A stretch of DNA of 64,000 nt from Carex sylvatica (lineage: Eukaryota; Streptophyta; Magnoliopsida; Poales; Cyperaceae), in contig CAXKVR010000109.1 of NCBI GenBank assembly GCA_964058845.1, forward strand, positions 1 to 64,000, written 5' to 3'. Position numbers and translations under genes: made by a program. The notes below the pieces were generated by a model. The model saw nothing but the letters and a program-made list of their open reading frames with translations. It searched no databases and was not told the DNA's origin. Positions 49,950 through 61,964 of the stretch are shown piece by piece. Positions within the stretch are counted from its first letter, which is position 1. The number at the start of each line of letters is the position of its first letter.

Positions 49950-50576
49950 ATGGCGCGAACGATCTCTCTTGTTCGTTACCAGCTCCGGCGGTGACTGCTT
50001 ACAAAGGATAGTGATTTTAACGAAGTGGTTTTTACTTAATGCAACGCACAGATTGATGGAATTAACACAGCTCTGTGCTGCATGAAGCCAAAATTGTTTT
50101 GCTAAATAATTGAGAATAACGGGTTTGGTTTAATATGTGCGCAATCAACATATTTATTCGGAAATTGGAGCCCGATTACATATGCATTAGTGAACTTTGT
50201 TATTTGTCAGAAATTAATTATTTAGGTTTAATTTGTATATAGCTACTAAATTTTTAAATTGTTTCAATCAAGTCATTCTATATTCCATCTAAAATTTTAA
50301 TAAAATATGCTCATTCTGTCCAAAATATTAACATAATAGTTCTGTTTTATTAACTTTTTTGATGTACAAGTTATATTCAAAAGGTTATAAGGTCTTCTGA
50401 TTGAAACAAATTAAGAGTTCAATAATAATAGATGAACAAATCAAATTTAAAATGACCAATTTGTAACAAATAATAAAATTCAGTGACCTCCGATAAAATT
50501 TATCCAAAAAAAATAAATTACAAGAAACAAGATAGATTATATATTTTTTGTGATATATGAATGAAATTGAACTCCA
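49950..50576. other. Intergenic sequence, no gene seen
   Basis: Upstream of the minus-strand gene. AT-rich beyond about 50100. The short open frames overlapping 49695-50085 on the plus strand are antisense to exon 1. Confidence 0.5.
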
Positions 50577-51020
50577 GTCTCACTTATTTTCACACTAAAA
50601 ACCATAGTGTGAAAAATCTCTATTAATTTTTAATTTAATTATAAATTAATTTATACACTAAATTTACAGTTTTTACTGTGATCTGCTCAATAATTCGGTT
50701 TCAACATTTTTTTAAAATTTTATGTAACAAAGACAGACTGTAACTTTCAAAATTATTGGAATCAAATCACTGATTTGTTCATAGTGGTGTAGTTCAGCAA
50801 GAAAAGATTTAAGTCTCATAGTGTGAAAATTCTATATTACTTTTATATAAATTAATTTGTAGACTAAAATTTACGGTTTTTATTACGATTGGACAAATAA
50901 TTCGGTCCCAATATTTTTTAGATTTTATGTGAGAAAGACACACTACAACTTCCAAAATTGTTGAAATCGAACCACTAATTTGTTCATAGTGGTGCTATTC
51001 AACAAGGATAGATTAAGCAT
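50577..51020. repeat. Tandem duplication of about 220-230 bp
   Basis: First unit about 50577-50805, second about 50806-51020. Both contain CATAGTGTGAAAA, AATTAATTT, AATAATTCGGT, TTTTATGTGA/GTAAC, CAAAATT(A/G)TTG and ATTTGTTCATAGTGGTG. Diverged and non-coding. Confidence 0.75.
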
Positions 51021-51966
51021 GTGTTGTTCGGCAGGGAAGGATTAAGTCTCTTTAAAGCTTCTTTAGCGTCTTTAGCCACTCAATTCTGTTGAACACTGAT
51101 TTTTTAGTACGAATAAGATCAACTCATTTAGCCTTCTTTTATCCGGATCTTAATCTCATGTCCAGACCTTAAGACACCTCGATCTCTTCTTTTAACTTCT
51201 TTTTCATTCACAGATTAAGATAACTGAACATCAGTCCTTTAGTGTGGAGTAAGATTTAATTATAATTATGTTGTCGACTAGTCCCAGCATTGGTTCATGA
51301 TATTTGGTCGCATCTTGAAAAGAGAAGAAAAGAAAAAACTAATTCAAAAAATTTATATTCTTTTTCTATAATTAAAAAAAGATTGGCATATGATCATTCA
51401 AATCTTTCAAAATGGGCTCCGAGGAGCAATTTGCATAGTGATCACAAATAGTGGGAGACGAAATAAAATGCTTTGATTTTCTAAATAACTTGCTCCAATA
51501 ATGCATTTGGTTTAAATTTAAGTGGCAGATCAAAATTAAATAAACCAAAAATGTTTGATGAACAACTAATTTAGCTCTTTTTGGAAAAAAAAATAATAGT
51601 TTAAAAAGAATTAAGAATAAAGTTAATATCAGTTAAAGTTTAGGTCAAACTTGATCATATAGAAGAAAAAAAAAACAAGTTTGGTCTCAATCAATGCACC
51701 AATTTTTCTAATTTGTATATGGATCAATATTTTTTAATCTCTTTTCTTAAAAATACTATATTTATTAAGTTTTTGAGTCTTCAATTTCAACTTCTAGTTC
51801 AGCTTCTAATTTCTAGTAGTGTTAGAACAAAAACTTGAATTACTTTTTCAATAAATTTTTCTATTTTCTTAACCACCGTACCCAAACTACCATGTAAGTT
51901 AGCCAAATTATATTAAAAGTCAATCACAAACTTCGCATTAATATATATATATATATAGAGAGAGAG
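51021..51966. other. AT-rich intergenic stretch
   Basis: No coding frame or element end recognised. It ends in (TA)n(GA)n just before the MITE array. Confidence 0.5.
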
Positions 51967-52393
51967 GAGTTGGCTACTATGTTTATATAAGCATATTCCC
52001 ACATATGCTTATAACTCATTTTTTGTGTTTTTAATGTCCAAATGGTCGATTTGAACTGTTAGGTTTGATCTCTATATTGAAATGTGCTTGGAGACCAAAT
52101 TTTACATTTTTTTTTAATTTTTTTTTATATTTATCAAGCCACTTTGAAAATCACTGATCCAACGGTCGCTTCTGATTTTACTGTTTTGTTAAACCACTGT
52201 TGGATCAGCAATTTTCAAAGTGGCTTAATAAATAGTAAAAAAATTCAGAAAAATGTAAAATGTGGTCTCCAAGAACACTTCAATATAGAGATCACATCTA
52301 ATGGTTCAGATCGACCATTTGGACATTGAAAACACAAAAATGAGCTATAAGCATATGTGGTGATATGCTTATATAAGCATAGTAACCAACCTC
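51967..52393. mobile_element. MITE (GAGTTGGCTACTATG type), array copy 1
   Basis: Terminal inverted repeats GAGTTGGCTACTATGTTTAT and ATAGTAACCAACCTC. The inner mirrored segment is ATATGCTTATAACTCATTTT. The middle carries the common core GAAATGTGCTTGGAGACCAA and its inverse. It is 427 bp, flanked by (TA)n. Confidence 0.85.
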
Positions 52394-52405
52394 TATATAT
52401 ATATA

Positions 52406-52824
52406 GAGTTGGGCTAAAATGAGCCATGACTTATTTTGCGTTGGCGAGCCATTACTCATTTTAGCCATTTTGAAAATTCAAACAACCGATCTGAACCGTT
52501 CATCTTGTTCTTTATATTGAAATGTGCTTGGAGACCAAATTTTACATTTTTTTTGAATTTTTTAACTATTTATTAAGCATTTTTTAAAATTACTCATCCG
52601 ATAGTCCAGAAAATTTTACTATTTTTTACTGTTCACAGCAAAACAGCAATTTTAAAAAATGCTTCATAAATAGTAAAAAAATTTCAAAAATGTAAAATTT
52701 GGTCTCCAAGCACATTTCAATATAGAGATCACATCTAACGGTTTGGATCGGTAGTTTGGACTTTCAAAATGAAAATACGGCGTGAAGTACAAACGCTTGG
52801 TGAGCCATGGCTCACCCAAGTCCA

Positions 52825-52828
<4 letters not shown>
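52406..52828. mobile_element. 423-bp MITE (GAGTTGGGCT type), array copy 2
   Basis: Same ends as the element in NLR A intron 2 (GAGTTGGGCTAAAATGAGCC; GGCTCACCCAAGTCCATCTC) and exactly the same length, 423 bp. Followed by (CT)n(TA)n at 52829-52862. Confidence 0.88.
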
Positions 52829-52862
<34 letters not shown>

Positions 52863-53275
52863 GAGGTTGGCTACTATGCTTATATAAGCATATCCCACAT
52901 ATGCTTATAACTCATTTTTGTGTTTCTAATGTCCAAATGATTGATCTGAACCGTTAGATGTGATCTCTATATTGAAATGTGTTTGGAGACCAAATTTTAT
53001 TTTTTTTCTGAATTTTTTTACTATTTTTTAAGCCACTTTGAAAATCGTGGCTTAACAAAACAGTAAAATCAGAAGCCACCGTTGGATCAGCGATTTTCAA
53101 AGTGGCTTAATAAATAGTAAAAAAACTCAGAAAAATATAAAATTTGGTCTCCAAGCACATTTCAATATAGAAATCATATCTAACAGTTCAGATCAACCAT
53201 TTAGACATTAGATACACAAAAATGAGTTATAAGCATATGTGGAGATATGCTTGTATAAGCATAGTAGCCAACCTC
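52863..53275. mobile_element. MITE (GAGGTTGGCTACTATG type), array copy 3
   Basis: 413 bp, ends GAGGTTGGCTACTATGCTTA and CATAGTAGCCAACCTC. Within it, GCCACTTTGAAAATCG mirrors CGATTTTCAAAGTGGC, so the whole element can fold back on itself. Confidence 0.88.
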
Positions 53276-53309
53276 TATATATATATATACATACATATAT
53301 ATATATATA

Positions 53310-53734
53310 GAGGTTGGCTACTATGCTTATATAAGCATATCCCTACATATGCTTATAACTCATTTTTGTGTTTCCAATGTCCAAATGGTCGATCGGGACT
53401 GTTCATCTTGTTCTCCATATTAATATGTTCTTGGAGACCAAATTTTACATTTTTCTGAATTTGTTTACTATTTATTAAGTCACTTTGAAAATCACTGATC
53501 CAACGGTGGCTTAACAAAACAGTAAAATCAGAAGCCACCGTTGGATCAGAAATTTTCAAATTAGCTTAATAAATAGTAAATAAATTCAGAAAAATGTAAA
53601 ATTTGGTCTCCAAGCACATTTCAATATATAGATCACATCTAACAGTTCCGATCGACCATTTGAAAATTGGAAACACAAAAATGAGTTATAAGCATATGTA
53701 GGAATATGCTTATATAAGCATAGTAGCCAACCTC
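53310..53734. mobile_element. MITE (GAGGTTGGCTACTATG type), array copy 4
   Basis: 425 bp, same ends as copy 3, with CCACCGTTGGATCAG near the centre mirrored by CTGATCCAACGGTGG. The (TA)n runs on each side suggest repeated insertion into TA-rich targets. Confidence 0.88.
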
Positions 53735-54435
53735 TATATATATATATATATATTTTGCAAGAGTATATGAAAATTTGAAAAGACTTATCACAAAATTTAG
53801 TTTTTACTCTTCTTACTTACAAGAAACATTTTACGTATAAAATTATATATATATACGTGTCTCTATATAAGACGCAATTTACAATTTAATTAAGTATTTA
53901 CCATATATATAATGACAATAATTTATTTTTTTATTGCCAAAATTGCACTATATATAAAAAAAAAATGTGCATTTGCACCCCATCATAATTTGAAAATATC
54001 ATCAGATCAAAAAATATTTACAACACAAGATACCGAAACAGTCAAAAAAAAAATAATAATAATAAATAAAAGAAGGCAAAAACCAGAAATGAAAAACAGC
54101 ACCCGTCAATTCTACTTCTTTTTACATCGTAATTTCTACACGCCCATACATACATCTATGTCGGATTCACTGAACAGAGGGCCCCATATATTAAACTAAC
54201 AGTCTTCTCAACTTGAACCACTAGCAATACAAACCGCCATGAGGAGCACGCCGTAGAGGAACCTGACACTATCGTCTAATACCATAGGTTATAGGTAACA
54301 TCGGAATCGCATCCAATTACATAGTTATCCAGAATTGCATTCACTGAACAGCGGGCCCCACAAATTAAACTAACAGTCTTTGTAAATGGAATTTGTAAAT
54401 CAGGAATAACATCGGAATTGCAAACAATTCCAGAG
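53735..54435. other. 3' flank of the 149-aa protein gene
   Basis: AT-rich at first. From about 54160 it becomes mixed, with the phrase TTCACTGAACAG(A/C)GGGCCCCA occurring at 54166 and 54340 and GAATTGC/AACATCGGAAT repeats, pointing to a local duplication in the 3' UTR or flank. No further gene. Confidence 0.5.
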
Positions 54436-54885
54436 TTATTCCGGAATTGCTACAAGCACAGGCCTCCAAACTCTTCTCAGCAATCGATTTCTTACTCCGA
54501 TGAACCTCCATCCACCACCACCACCTCCAACGGAGGTGATACCTCTTCCTAAGGCGCCACCATCACCACCACCATCATCATCATCATCTCCTCCCCTCCC
54601 CTTTGGTGATGACACAAACAGATCCCTCAACGTACGACTATTATCCCTCAACAAACCCTTCTTCTCCTCCTCCTCATCTCCTCCTTCCTCCCGATCGATC
54701 GGAAAGGGATCTGGATCCGGGGCGGAGATGAGACGGCGTAGGGTTTTGGGCTTCTTCCTGAGATGGTGACGACGGTTGTGGCGGTGGAGACGGAAGCAAG
54801 GGGGAGCAGGACTGCGAGATGGACTTGGAGGCGGCGCCGCCGTGCATTGCGTGGCAAGGAGCTTGAATCGCTGCAGCGCCGCCAT
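54436..54885 (-). CDS. Conserved 149-aa plant protein of unknown function
   Basis: Single open frame on the minus strand from ATG 54885. An in-frame ATG at 54945 exists, but MAALQRFKLLATQC matches the usual start of this plant family, and the extra 20 residues derive from a GA microsatellite. Features: N-terminal MAALQRFKLLATQC, a Pro/Ser and His/Arg-rich segment, an acidic EEGGDEEEEKKG stretch, LRDLFVSSP, a Gly/Asp low-complexity region, and a basic C-terminus ending RRVWRPVLVAIPE, which I recognise as the conserved tail. No transmembrane segment is evident. The coding sequence is far more GC-rich than its surroundings. Function unknown; family recognition is from memory of its termini. Confidence 0.82.
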   Translation of the reverse strand: MAALQRFKLLATQCTAAPPPSPSRSPAPPCFRLHRHNRRHHLRKKPKTLRRLISAPDPDPFPIDREEGGDEEEEKKGLLRDNSRTLRDLFVSSPKGRGGDDDDDGGGDGGALGRGITSVGGGGGGWRFIGVRNRLLRRVWRPVLVAIPE

Positions 54886-54916
54886 TTTTTTTCTCGTGGG
54901 TTTCTGTGAACTGCCA

Positions 54917-54940
54917 CTCTCTCTCTCTCTCTCTCTCTTG
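54917..54940. repeat. (CT)n microsatellite in the 5' leader of the 149-aa gene
   Basis: About 11 CT repeats, equal to (GA)n on the gene's strand, directly upstream of the chosen start. GA-rich 5' leaders are common in plant genes. Confidence 0.8.
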
Positions 54941-54949
54941 AACAAAGCG

Positions 54950-56040
54950 AGTGTCTCGCGGCTGAGTTTTTGTGATGCTGTCTGTTATAAATTGAAGGTA
55001 TTTCAAGTTTAATGCGGTACTGTATTGTACAGAATGATATCTGAGTCGTTTGATTTTGTTATAACACGAATCGTGGGGATAATTCCTTTAGTTTTGTAGT
55101 ATTCTACGCGGTCTTGTACCGCCGAGGTAAAGCGACTGTCTTGCGACTGAGTTTATGACTTTATGTGATGCTGTCAGTTAAATATTGACGGGGATTCAGT
55201 GAGGTACTGTACTATGTAGAATGATATCTGAGACGTTTGATTTGTTATGACACGAATGGTAATTGGTAAGGAGCATCCCTATCAATTTGGCAGTATTATA
55301 TACGGTCCGGTACCGTAGAGGTTGGTTAGACTTTGTAATTTGGACTCCAAATTAATCACACTTTGTGTGAAGTGGGATTTTTGTCAGATACGTCCTTGTA
55401 ATTTTTTAAATACAGCACTTCTCCATAATATGACTCATTTACGGTATATATCACTTTCACTAATTAATCATAAAAAAATGACGATTTATGAATTTGTCCG
55501 TGGTTGTTAGACCTGCATAACGTCTTATACAAATTTAATCAGAATTAATTTTGTATTTGGTAGATATGGATATGGTCAAGATATTACTTTGTATAAATTT
55601 ATTTAAAATCAAATTAATATAGAGGTGCCATTGAGGTAAGATCCGCTACAAAGTTAAAACTATATTCAAACCCTTACTATACAAGTATTAATTTTTAAAT
55701 TTTGATTCGTATATATATATTTTTTTTTCAGATTTAATAGATCGGATCACGTAGTAGATTTGAGCTTCTTAAAAATTATAATTCTTGGAGTTTATTTCTT
55801 AAGAAATGTATTTATAATTGATTGGACTTTATTTCTTAAAAATAATAATTCTTTGACGTTATTATACAAGTATTTATACGGACAACAGATCAAGTCTGAA
55901 ATTGATTGAATAAAGTATTAAATCACATCCTACCCGTTATAGTGTCCGGTGCACATGAAAATATTAACTAATATTTGTAATAATTACATGCTATATTTTC
56001 CATACCCTACCCAATATAATTGTATATAACATTGGTTTGA
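54950..56040. other. Upstream region of the 149-aa gene and intergenic sequence
   Basis: The segment about 54940-55100 is partly repeated at about 55120-55280 (AAAGCGA, TTGCGACTGAGTTT, TGATGCTGTC, AGAATGATATCTGAG, GTTTGATTT, CACGAAT), a duplication of about 175 bp in the presumed promoter. From 55400 on it is AT-rich without a gene. Confidence 0.55.
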
Positions 56041-56342
56041 GATTAGAGGCGAAAATGTAGCAGATAATATTTGATTCATATTTGAAAATTTAGATAGATA
56101 TATTTGTATCTGAATATTCGTGCAAATATGAATATAAATATAGATACAAATATAATTTTAAATTTTAATTATGTGTATCCAACTAGCAGATATTTATCTT
56201 ATTCAACGTTATAATTATATAAATATTATGAACTTTAGTATTTTTTTTTAGTAAATATCCAATCCAATTCATATTTGAAAAATAAAAACATTTACAGTTT
56301 TACCACTATTCGGTCCATATCCGATCCGTTATCACCCCTACC
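56041..56342. mobile_element. Non-autonomous element of the GGGGTG / CACCCC family
   Basis: The right end reads CATATCCGATCCGTTATCACCCCTA, inverse to the left end at 48654. The left end is degenerate. The interior shows the typical ATATCCG / GGATAT alternation. The short CACCCC/GGGGTG termini would suit a hAT-type element, but I could not confirm an 8-bp target duplication. Confidence 0.5.
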
Positions 56343-58590
56343 TGAGATAGAGGCATCAACCTCTCCCAATTATTATGTATTAACTTTAAGTAACCACATT
56401 AAACACACTAAAAATATTAATTACCTTTTAACTTGTCACGCAAAGCAAATTTGCATTGACCAGTCAAAGTTACTTAAAATGCGCGGTGTACAGCACCAAT
56501 TGTACGGAAAGTTTACCACATTCCATAGGGAATCGAGCAAGACAAAACGTGCCACGTGCATGGAAGGTGGGGGCCATCACTGCTGTCTCTCTTTCCTTTC
56601 CTTTTTCTCCTTTTGTCAAAAGGTGTATAATCATTGCTTAGACCGTTTGTTTCTATGATGATTATTGGGTATTTTGTTGCCCTGTCTTTTCTGAACCATG
56701 TGTAGGGAAACTTTGAAAGGATATAAGAGGCACGTGACTGGCGTGAGGGATGCCCCTAACAAACGCAAAGAATAAGTCCAATTCATCTTCTTCTTCTTTT
56801 ATTCATATCAAATTACATTCTAATTTGAAAATAATTAATTTTAAATTTAAATCTTAAAAATAATTATTCTTTCAAATAATATTGACTAATGAGCTCACTT
56901 CTAATTTGGTAAAAATGTCTAATATAAAACTTAAAAATAATTTTTGAATTTAATTTTTAAACTTTCTCCCTGCTGAATTAGGAGGTCGGAGTAAGTCTGA
57001 TTCGCATCAGACTTACTTTAGGTTTGATGGACTAAAAGACAATTTGATCTGCTTTAAGATCTGTGCACTCCATTATAATATTCGTGCTTACAGATTTTAA
57101 AATGGATCGAACAGTTCTGGAGCCCATCAAACTCAAAAGTAGTTTTGAAACCAGCAAACTTACTGTGCTCTACTGAATTAGATATGTTTACAGTGCAAAA
57201 ATAAAAAAATCAAGCATTATGATAAGTAGCACTCGAAAAAAATACATTATTGTGTATTCCTTTTGGACATTATAAATCAAAACGTTCTTGTTATGTTTCG
57301 ATATTTTTCTTAGAAATGATGTCACTTTTTAAATTAATTTTTTTTTAAAGTACTAAAAATTTAAAAATAAATTTACAAAATGAATTGTTTGTGCCTTCAA
57401 TTGTATGATGTGACGGATAAATGGTTGTTAGCAATATATACAAAGAAATAATTTTGTGAAAGATACTAAACAGAAATAGTATTTGGTAGCCGTAGCCTGA
57501 GAACCTGAGACATCTTTATCGGATCTTTGTTGGCAACTGCCACATTGAAAGGGACCCGTTAACATCCGTGACATGCACTTGTCATTTCTCTACCAGCCTA
57601 GTTTGACAAGGTGGTTGCTACTTTTCCTTCAAACAAAATTTGATAAGGCAAAATGAATAAATCAAAGAGTAATTATTTTTTCAAAACAAATTCAGTTTGC
57701 CACTAATTAGAATGAATCTTTTGCTTTTCTTTTAAAAAAAAAAAAACAGGAACCTGGATTTTCTCATACATTGTTGATCTTCGTCGAAATTCGTGCATAA
57801 AAAATTGAACAGTTGAATGAGAAAAAATAGATTTTTGTGTTTTTTCCAAAGAAAAACAGCAGATTCTCTTGACCGTAAAAAAAATAAAAATTATGTTTTT
57901 CTCTTAGATGACGAGTCAGTATCTTCTATCGTGTTGCAAATAGGCTCTGTAATACACGAACAGGTGAATTTTTACGTGAGAATCTCAACCACATCGCACA
58001 ACTTTTGAGAAAAATGTTATCGTCTGATGGTGTGACACTGGATTTCAGCTAGATAGATGAATTGTATGAATACATGATTTCTCCAATATTTTTTTCTTTT
58101 TTGAAAAAACTAATGCCCATTTCATTTCACTGAAATCATATAATTACAAAAAGACTGAACACCTTACTGGTGTTAACATTATCCACAAATAGATTAACAA
58201 ATATGAAATATACTATTTCTCTAATGTTAAGCAAGTTTACATACTTTGTTTATAACAATAATTAATTAATTATAATTAATATAACAGTAAATGTTAATGA
58301 TAATTAGCAGTAGTTAATAGTTAGTGATCATCATCATTCTTCTAGTATTAGTATTACTAGGAAGAAGAGCACTTTATTAAAAGGAGAACTTGAAAAAGGT
58401 TTATGGGCCCAGTATCCAATGTTCTTTGTGATATGTTAAAAAAAAGGGGTAAAAAAAGATGGGCCTAAATTAATGGGCCGAAGTTAACGGGCCGGTTCAG
58501 TGAATTGTAGCAATTCGGTCAAAATTTTCCAAAGCGAAAAAGATAAATGAACAAGAAAAGTATTTAAAAGTTAAAGCAGAAGGCTTGATT
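56343..58590. other. Intergenic sequence, no gene seen
   Basis: Open frames here (for example 56275-56658 and 57817-58008) have no recognisable domain and unremarkable composition. No RNA gene or element termini were identified. Confidence 0.5.
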
Positions 58591-61535
58591 CATCCTAAAC
58601 CCTAAACCTTAAACCCTACATATCTCATTATAACTATAATTAATACAATTATAACTTTGTAAGTTCAAATCCGATTGGGAATCTCTTATAAATATTTAAA
58701 CAGAAGACTTGATTCATCATTATATAGTGGAGGAGCCCTTGAAAGCAAAATTATCAAAAATAAATATATATGGTCCCAATATCGAAGTTCTTCAAATAAT
58801 TTATTATATACAACAGTCCATGATTAACAGAATTGATGAAATTTCTTTATAGTATGTAAATTGCATCAAATTGTGATACACATTTAATATATAAGACTAA
58901 CAATATGTCATTTTTTATCCTTTTTTTTTTAAGTTAGTTTTACTTTAACTTATAAACTTCGTCAAAATTATTAACTTTGATATTTTTTTAATAAATAATA
59001 GTATTAGAAAATGGATATCTAATCAAACTGAACCATATCTGATTAATAAACAATTTATATCCGTCTAGTATCTAATCTATATCCGAAAAAAAAAATACCG
59101 ATATAGTTTTAGCACTATCCGATATGTATCCAATCCGCTTGCACCCGTAGGAAAGGTGCATGCTGGATACATTGTAAAATTTGAAGGTCGAATTTATTTT
59201 ATCAGAAGGCATTTATTTGCATATATGTCACGTGAATGTGGGGCATTTGCATGATATGTCACGTATATTACATTATTTTGCATTAATTTGTTAATATAGT
59301 TAATGATCTCAAGAACTATATATGACTTCTATATATATGCACAAACAAAAGCTTTCCATTTTAAAAGATTAATAGATATGTTGCTTTATAAGTTGTTATA
59401 ACTTATAACCCTAACATAGATATCACATCGTATTATTTGTTATGACATTTGAGAACATCATTTTAAATGGTAGTCTTATTAAAAATCAATATAGACTAGA
59501 AAAATATAAATGGTTAGATTTTTGACAATCTTAACAATATTTTTAAAATAAATTTTGTTTTGACTATGCATCATTTGGGTATCTAATTTTCAAACTCTAA
59601 TGGAGTATGTTAGCGGTATATATATATACCAACTCCTTGAACCTATTAGTTAAACCATATTTACTATGCATATTACCCCATTTTGTAAAAAGCTTATCGA
59701 ACAGAACCTATGCACTGTTTCAGATAACTATTTCTTTTTTGTCAAAATTATCTGCAAACGGTACAACATCATCTCATCCAAAAGCCTTCAATTTGTTTAT
59801 TCTTTATTTTTTACAAGATAATTCAAAAGCTTTCAATTTATTCAAAATTCCAACCTTTTGCAACTCTATTTTTATTTTCTTGTTTTATTTTATTAGAAAT
59901 TATGTTAAATGTCTTGTAACTAGAAAATCATTGCGGAACATTAGCATGCTTAATAAATAATGATCAATTATATACAGTTTAATAAGTCTCTCTACTCAAT
60001 AAAGTAGTATAACATATCTCATTGTAATTATAATTAATACAATTATAAATATTAAAAAGAAAATTTCTAGTGTACGTACCATATAAACTTTTGAAATAGT
60101 TAATTTTTTTATGAAAATATCTTAATATTTGATATTTTCATAAAAATTTAACATTATTTTTTTTCCTCGTTTATTAATTAAATTTGAAATTTAGACAAAT
60201 ATATCTTTTATTTAAAATGGATTTCCATTTATGCAGTTTATAAACATGGGCCGAAATGAATGGGCTGGTTCAACGAATTTCTCAATTATTTGATTGTATG
60301 GTTAACTTCTTAACATATTTTGTTAATTTGTAACAAATTTTGCCAAAAAAAATATCTATATATTAAAGATAGATATATCATGTAATATAAAAATATATTT
60401 ATATTTATGATTTAAGCTTATTATGTTCTATATTGATGGTTAATTATTTAAATTAAATAACGTAATTACATATTGACCTATTTTAAGTTATAGATTTCGA
60501 ACTAATTAATAAAATAATTATTTATTTTATTTAATAATGCAGTGATAGAGATATAATAATTACAAACCTCATTATAATGACGCCTCTTTACTTCATGAAG
60601 TAGTAGAACATATATCTCATTATAACTATAATTAATAGTACAATTATATATAACTTTGAAAGTTCAAATCCGATTGAGAATCTCTTATAAATATTACCAT
60701 TTCACCAAATGAACTTTGTAATAAGTTTGATGTAATTTACCATTTCATCAAATAATTTAAATATAAAACAGTACATGAATTAACATAATTGATTAAGATT
60801 TCTTATAATATGCAAATTGCATTAAATTGATACACAACTAATACATAAGACTAACAAAATTAAATGTCATTTCTTTTTCCTTTTTTTCAAGTTACTTTGA
60901 CTTTAATTTTGAAACGTCGCCAAAATTATTAATTTAAGTCATTGTAAAAAGTTAGTTTCAAACAAAATAGTACAATATGTCCTGCTTCAAAAACTTTTAC
61001 TTGTACATGCCAAAAAAAGTTATCTGAGAAGAAAAATATTTGTTATATATGTTGCCTTTAAGATAAAAAAATGAAAAGGGTACAAACAGATCGGATATTA
61101 TCTACTTGGATTCAAAAATTATATATGGATATCCGATATACGAATATTCGTACGAATATAAATATAATTTTAGATTTTAATTATCCGTATCCGATAAAAA
61201 TAACATATAGGTTAATATATATTATGAAATTTTTTATGTTGGTCACTGTTATATATAATTAGATAAATATTATGAAATTTGATTTTTTTTTTTTTTCAAA
61301 AACAAATACAGATATCGTTTTATCACTATTCGATCCATTGGCATCCGTACGAAAGATGCATGTTGGATACATTGTAAAATTTGAAGGCGGAATTTGTTTT
61401 ATCAGGTGGCATTTGCAATATGATATGTCGCGTGAATGTGGAGCATTTGCATGATATATGTCACGTATATTAAATTTTTTTGCAGGAGATTGTTAATATA
61501 ATTAATGATCTCAAGAACTATATATATGGCTTCTA
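58591..61535. repeat. Direct duplication of a block of about 0.8-0.9 kb, 2 kb apart
   Basis: The segment 58620-59360 resembles 60600-61530 in order: CTCATTATAACTATAATTAAT, AAGTTCAAATCCGATTG, a GGATAT/CCGATA transposon copy (about 58970-59148 and 61068-61350), GATGCATG(C/T)TGGATACATTG, CGTGAATGTGG(G/A)GCATTTGCATG and TTAATGATCTCAAGAACTATAT. Shorter versions of the first block recur at about 60010-60060 and 61800-61890. No coding sequence. Confidence 0.7.
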
Positions 61536-61545
61536 TTTATTAAGA

Positions 61546-61754
61546 TGGATACAAAATTCAATAGTCTGAATTTAACTAGTTTTTGTACCCATCTTAATAA
61601 ATAGTAAAAAAAATTTAAAAAATATAAAATTTGGTCTCCAAGCATATTTTATTGTAGAGATCACATCTAACGATTTGGATCGACGATTTGAACTTTAAAA
61701 ATATAAAAAATGGATTGTTGTAACTCAAAAAATATTGTAACTTGATCCCTCCTC
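61546..61754. mobile_element. Right half of a common-core MITE
   Basis: Contains CATCTTAATAAATAGTAAAA, TTGGTCTCCAAGCATATTTT, GAGATCACATCTAACG and the end TTGATCCCTCCTC, like the right halves of the 36161 and 16796 elements. The left half is missing apart from AAGATGGATACAAA. Confidence 0.6.
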
Positions 61755-61964
61755 AATTATCAATTATTAAGTTTAATAACGTCTCTTTACTCAATGATAT
61801 AACATTTCTCATTATAATTAATTGTAATACAATTAATTATAACTTCGTAATGTTGAAAAACTCTTATAAATATTAAAAATAGAAGACTTGATGCATCATT
61901 ATCTAAAAAAAAAAAGCGTAATGGAAATACTTGAAAAGGAACTATCAAAATAAAAAGCAGAACT

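Noticed and set aside
51967..53734. Open frames of 60-81 codons within the MITE array
   Set aside because: They translate the palindromic arms, occur on both strands, and recur wherever the element occurs.
54500..54769. Plus-strand Pro/Ser-rich frame opposite the 149-aa gene
   Set aside because: It is the shadow of Gly/Asp/Arg-rich coding on the minus strand.
56275..56658. 127-codon frame at the edge of a transposon copy
   Set aside because: It begins inside the GGATAT-type element, has no recognisable domain, and its composition matches the flanking DNA.
58594..58620. CCTAAACCCTAAACC-like telomere motif
   Set aside because: Only about three imperfect units; short telo-box motifs are common in plant DNA and do not indicate a telomere.
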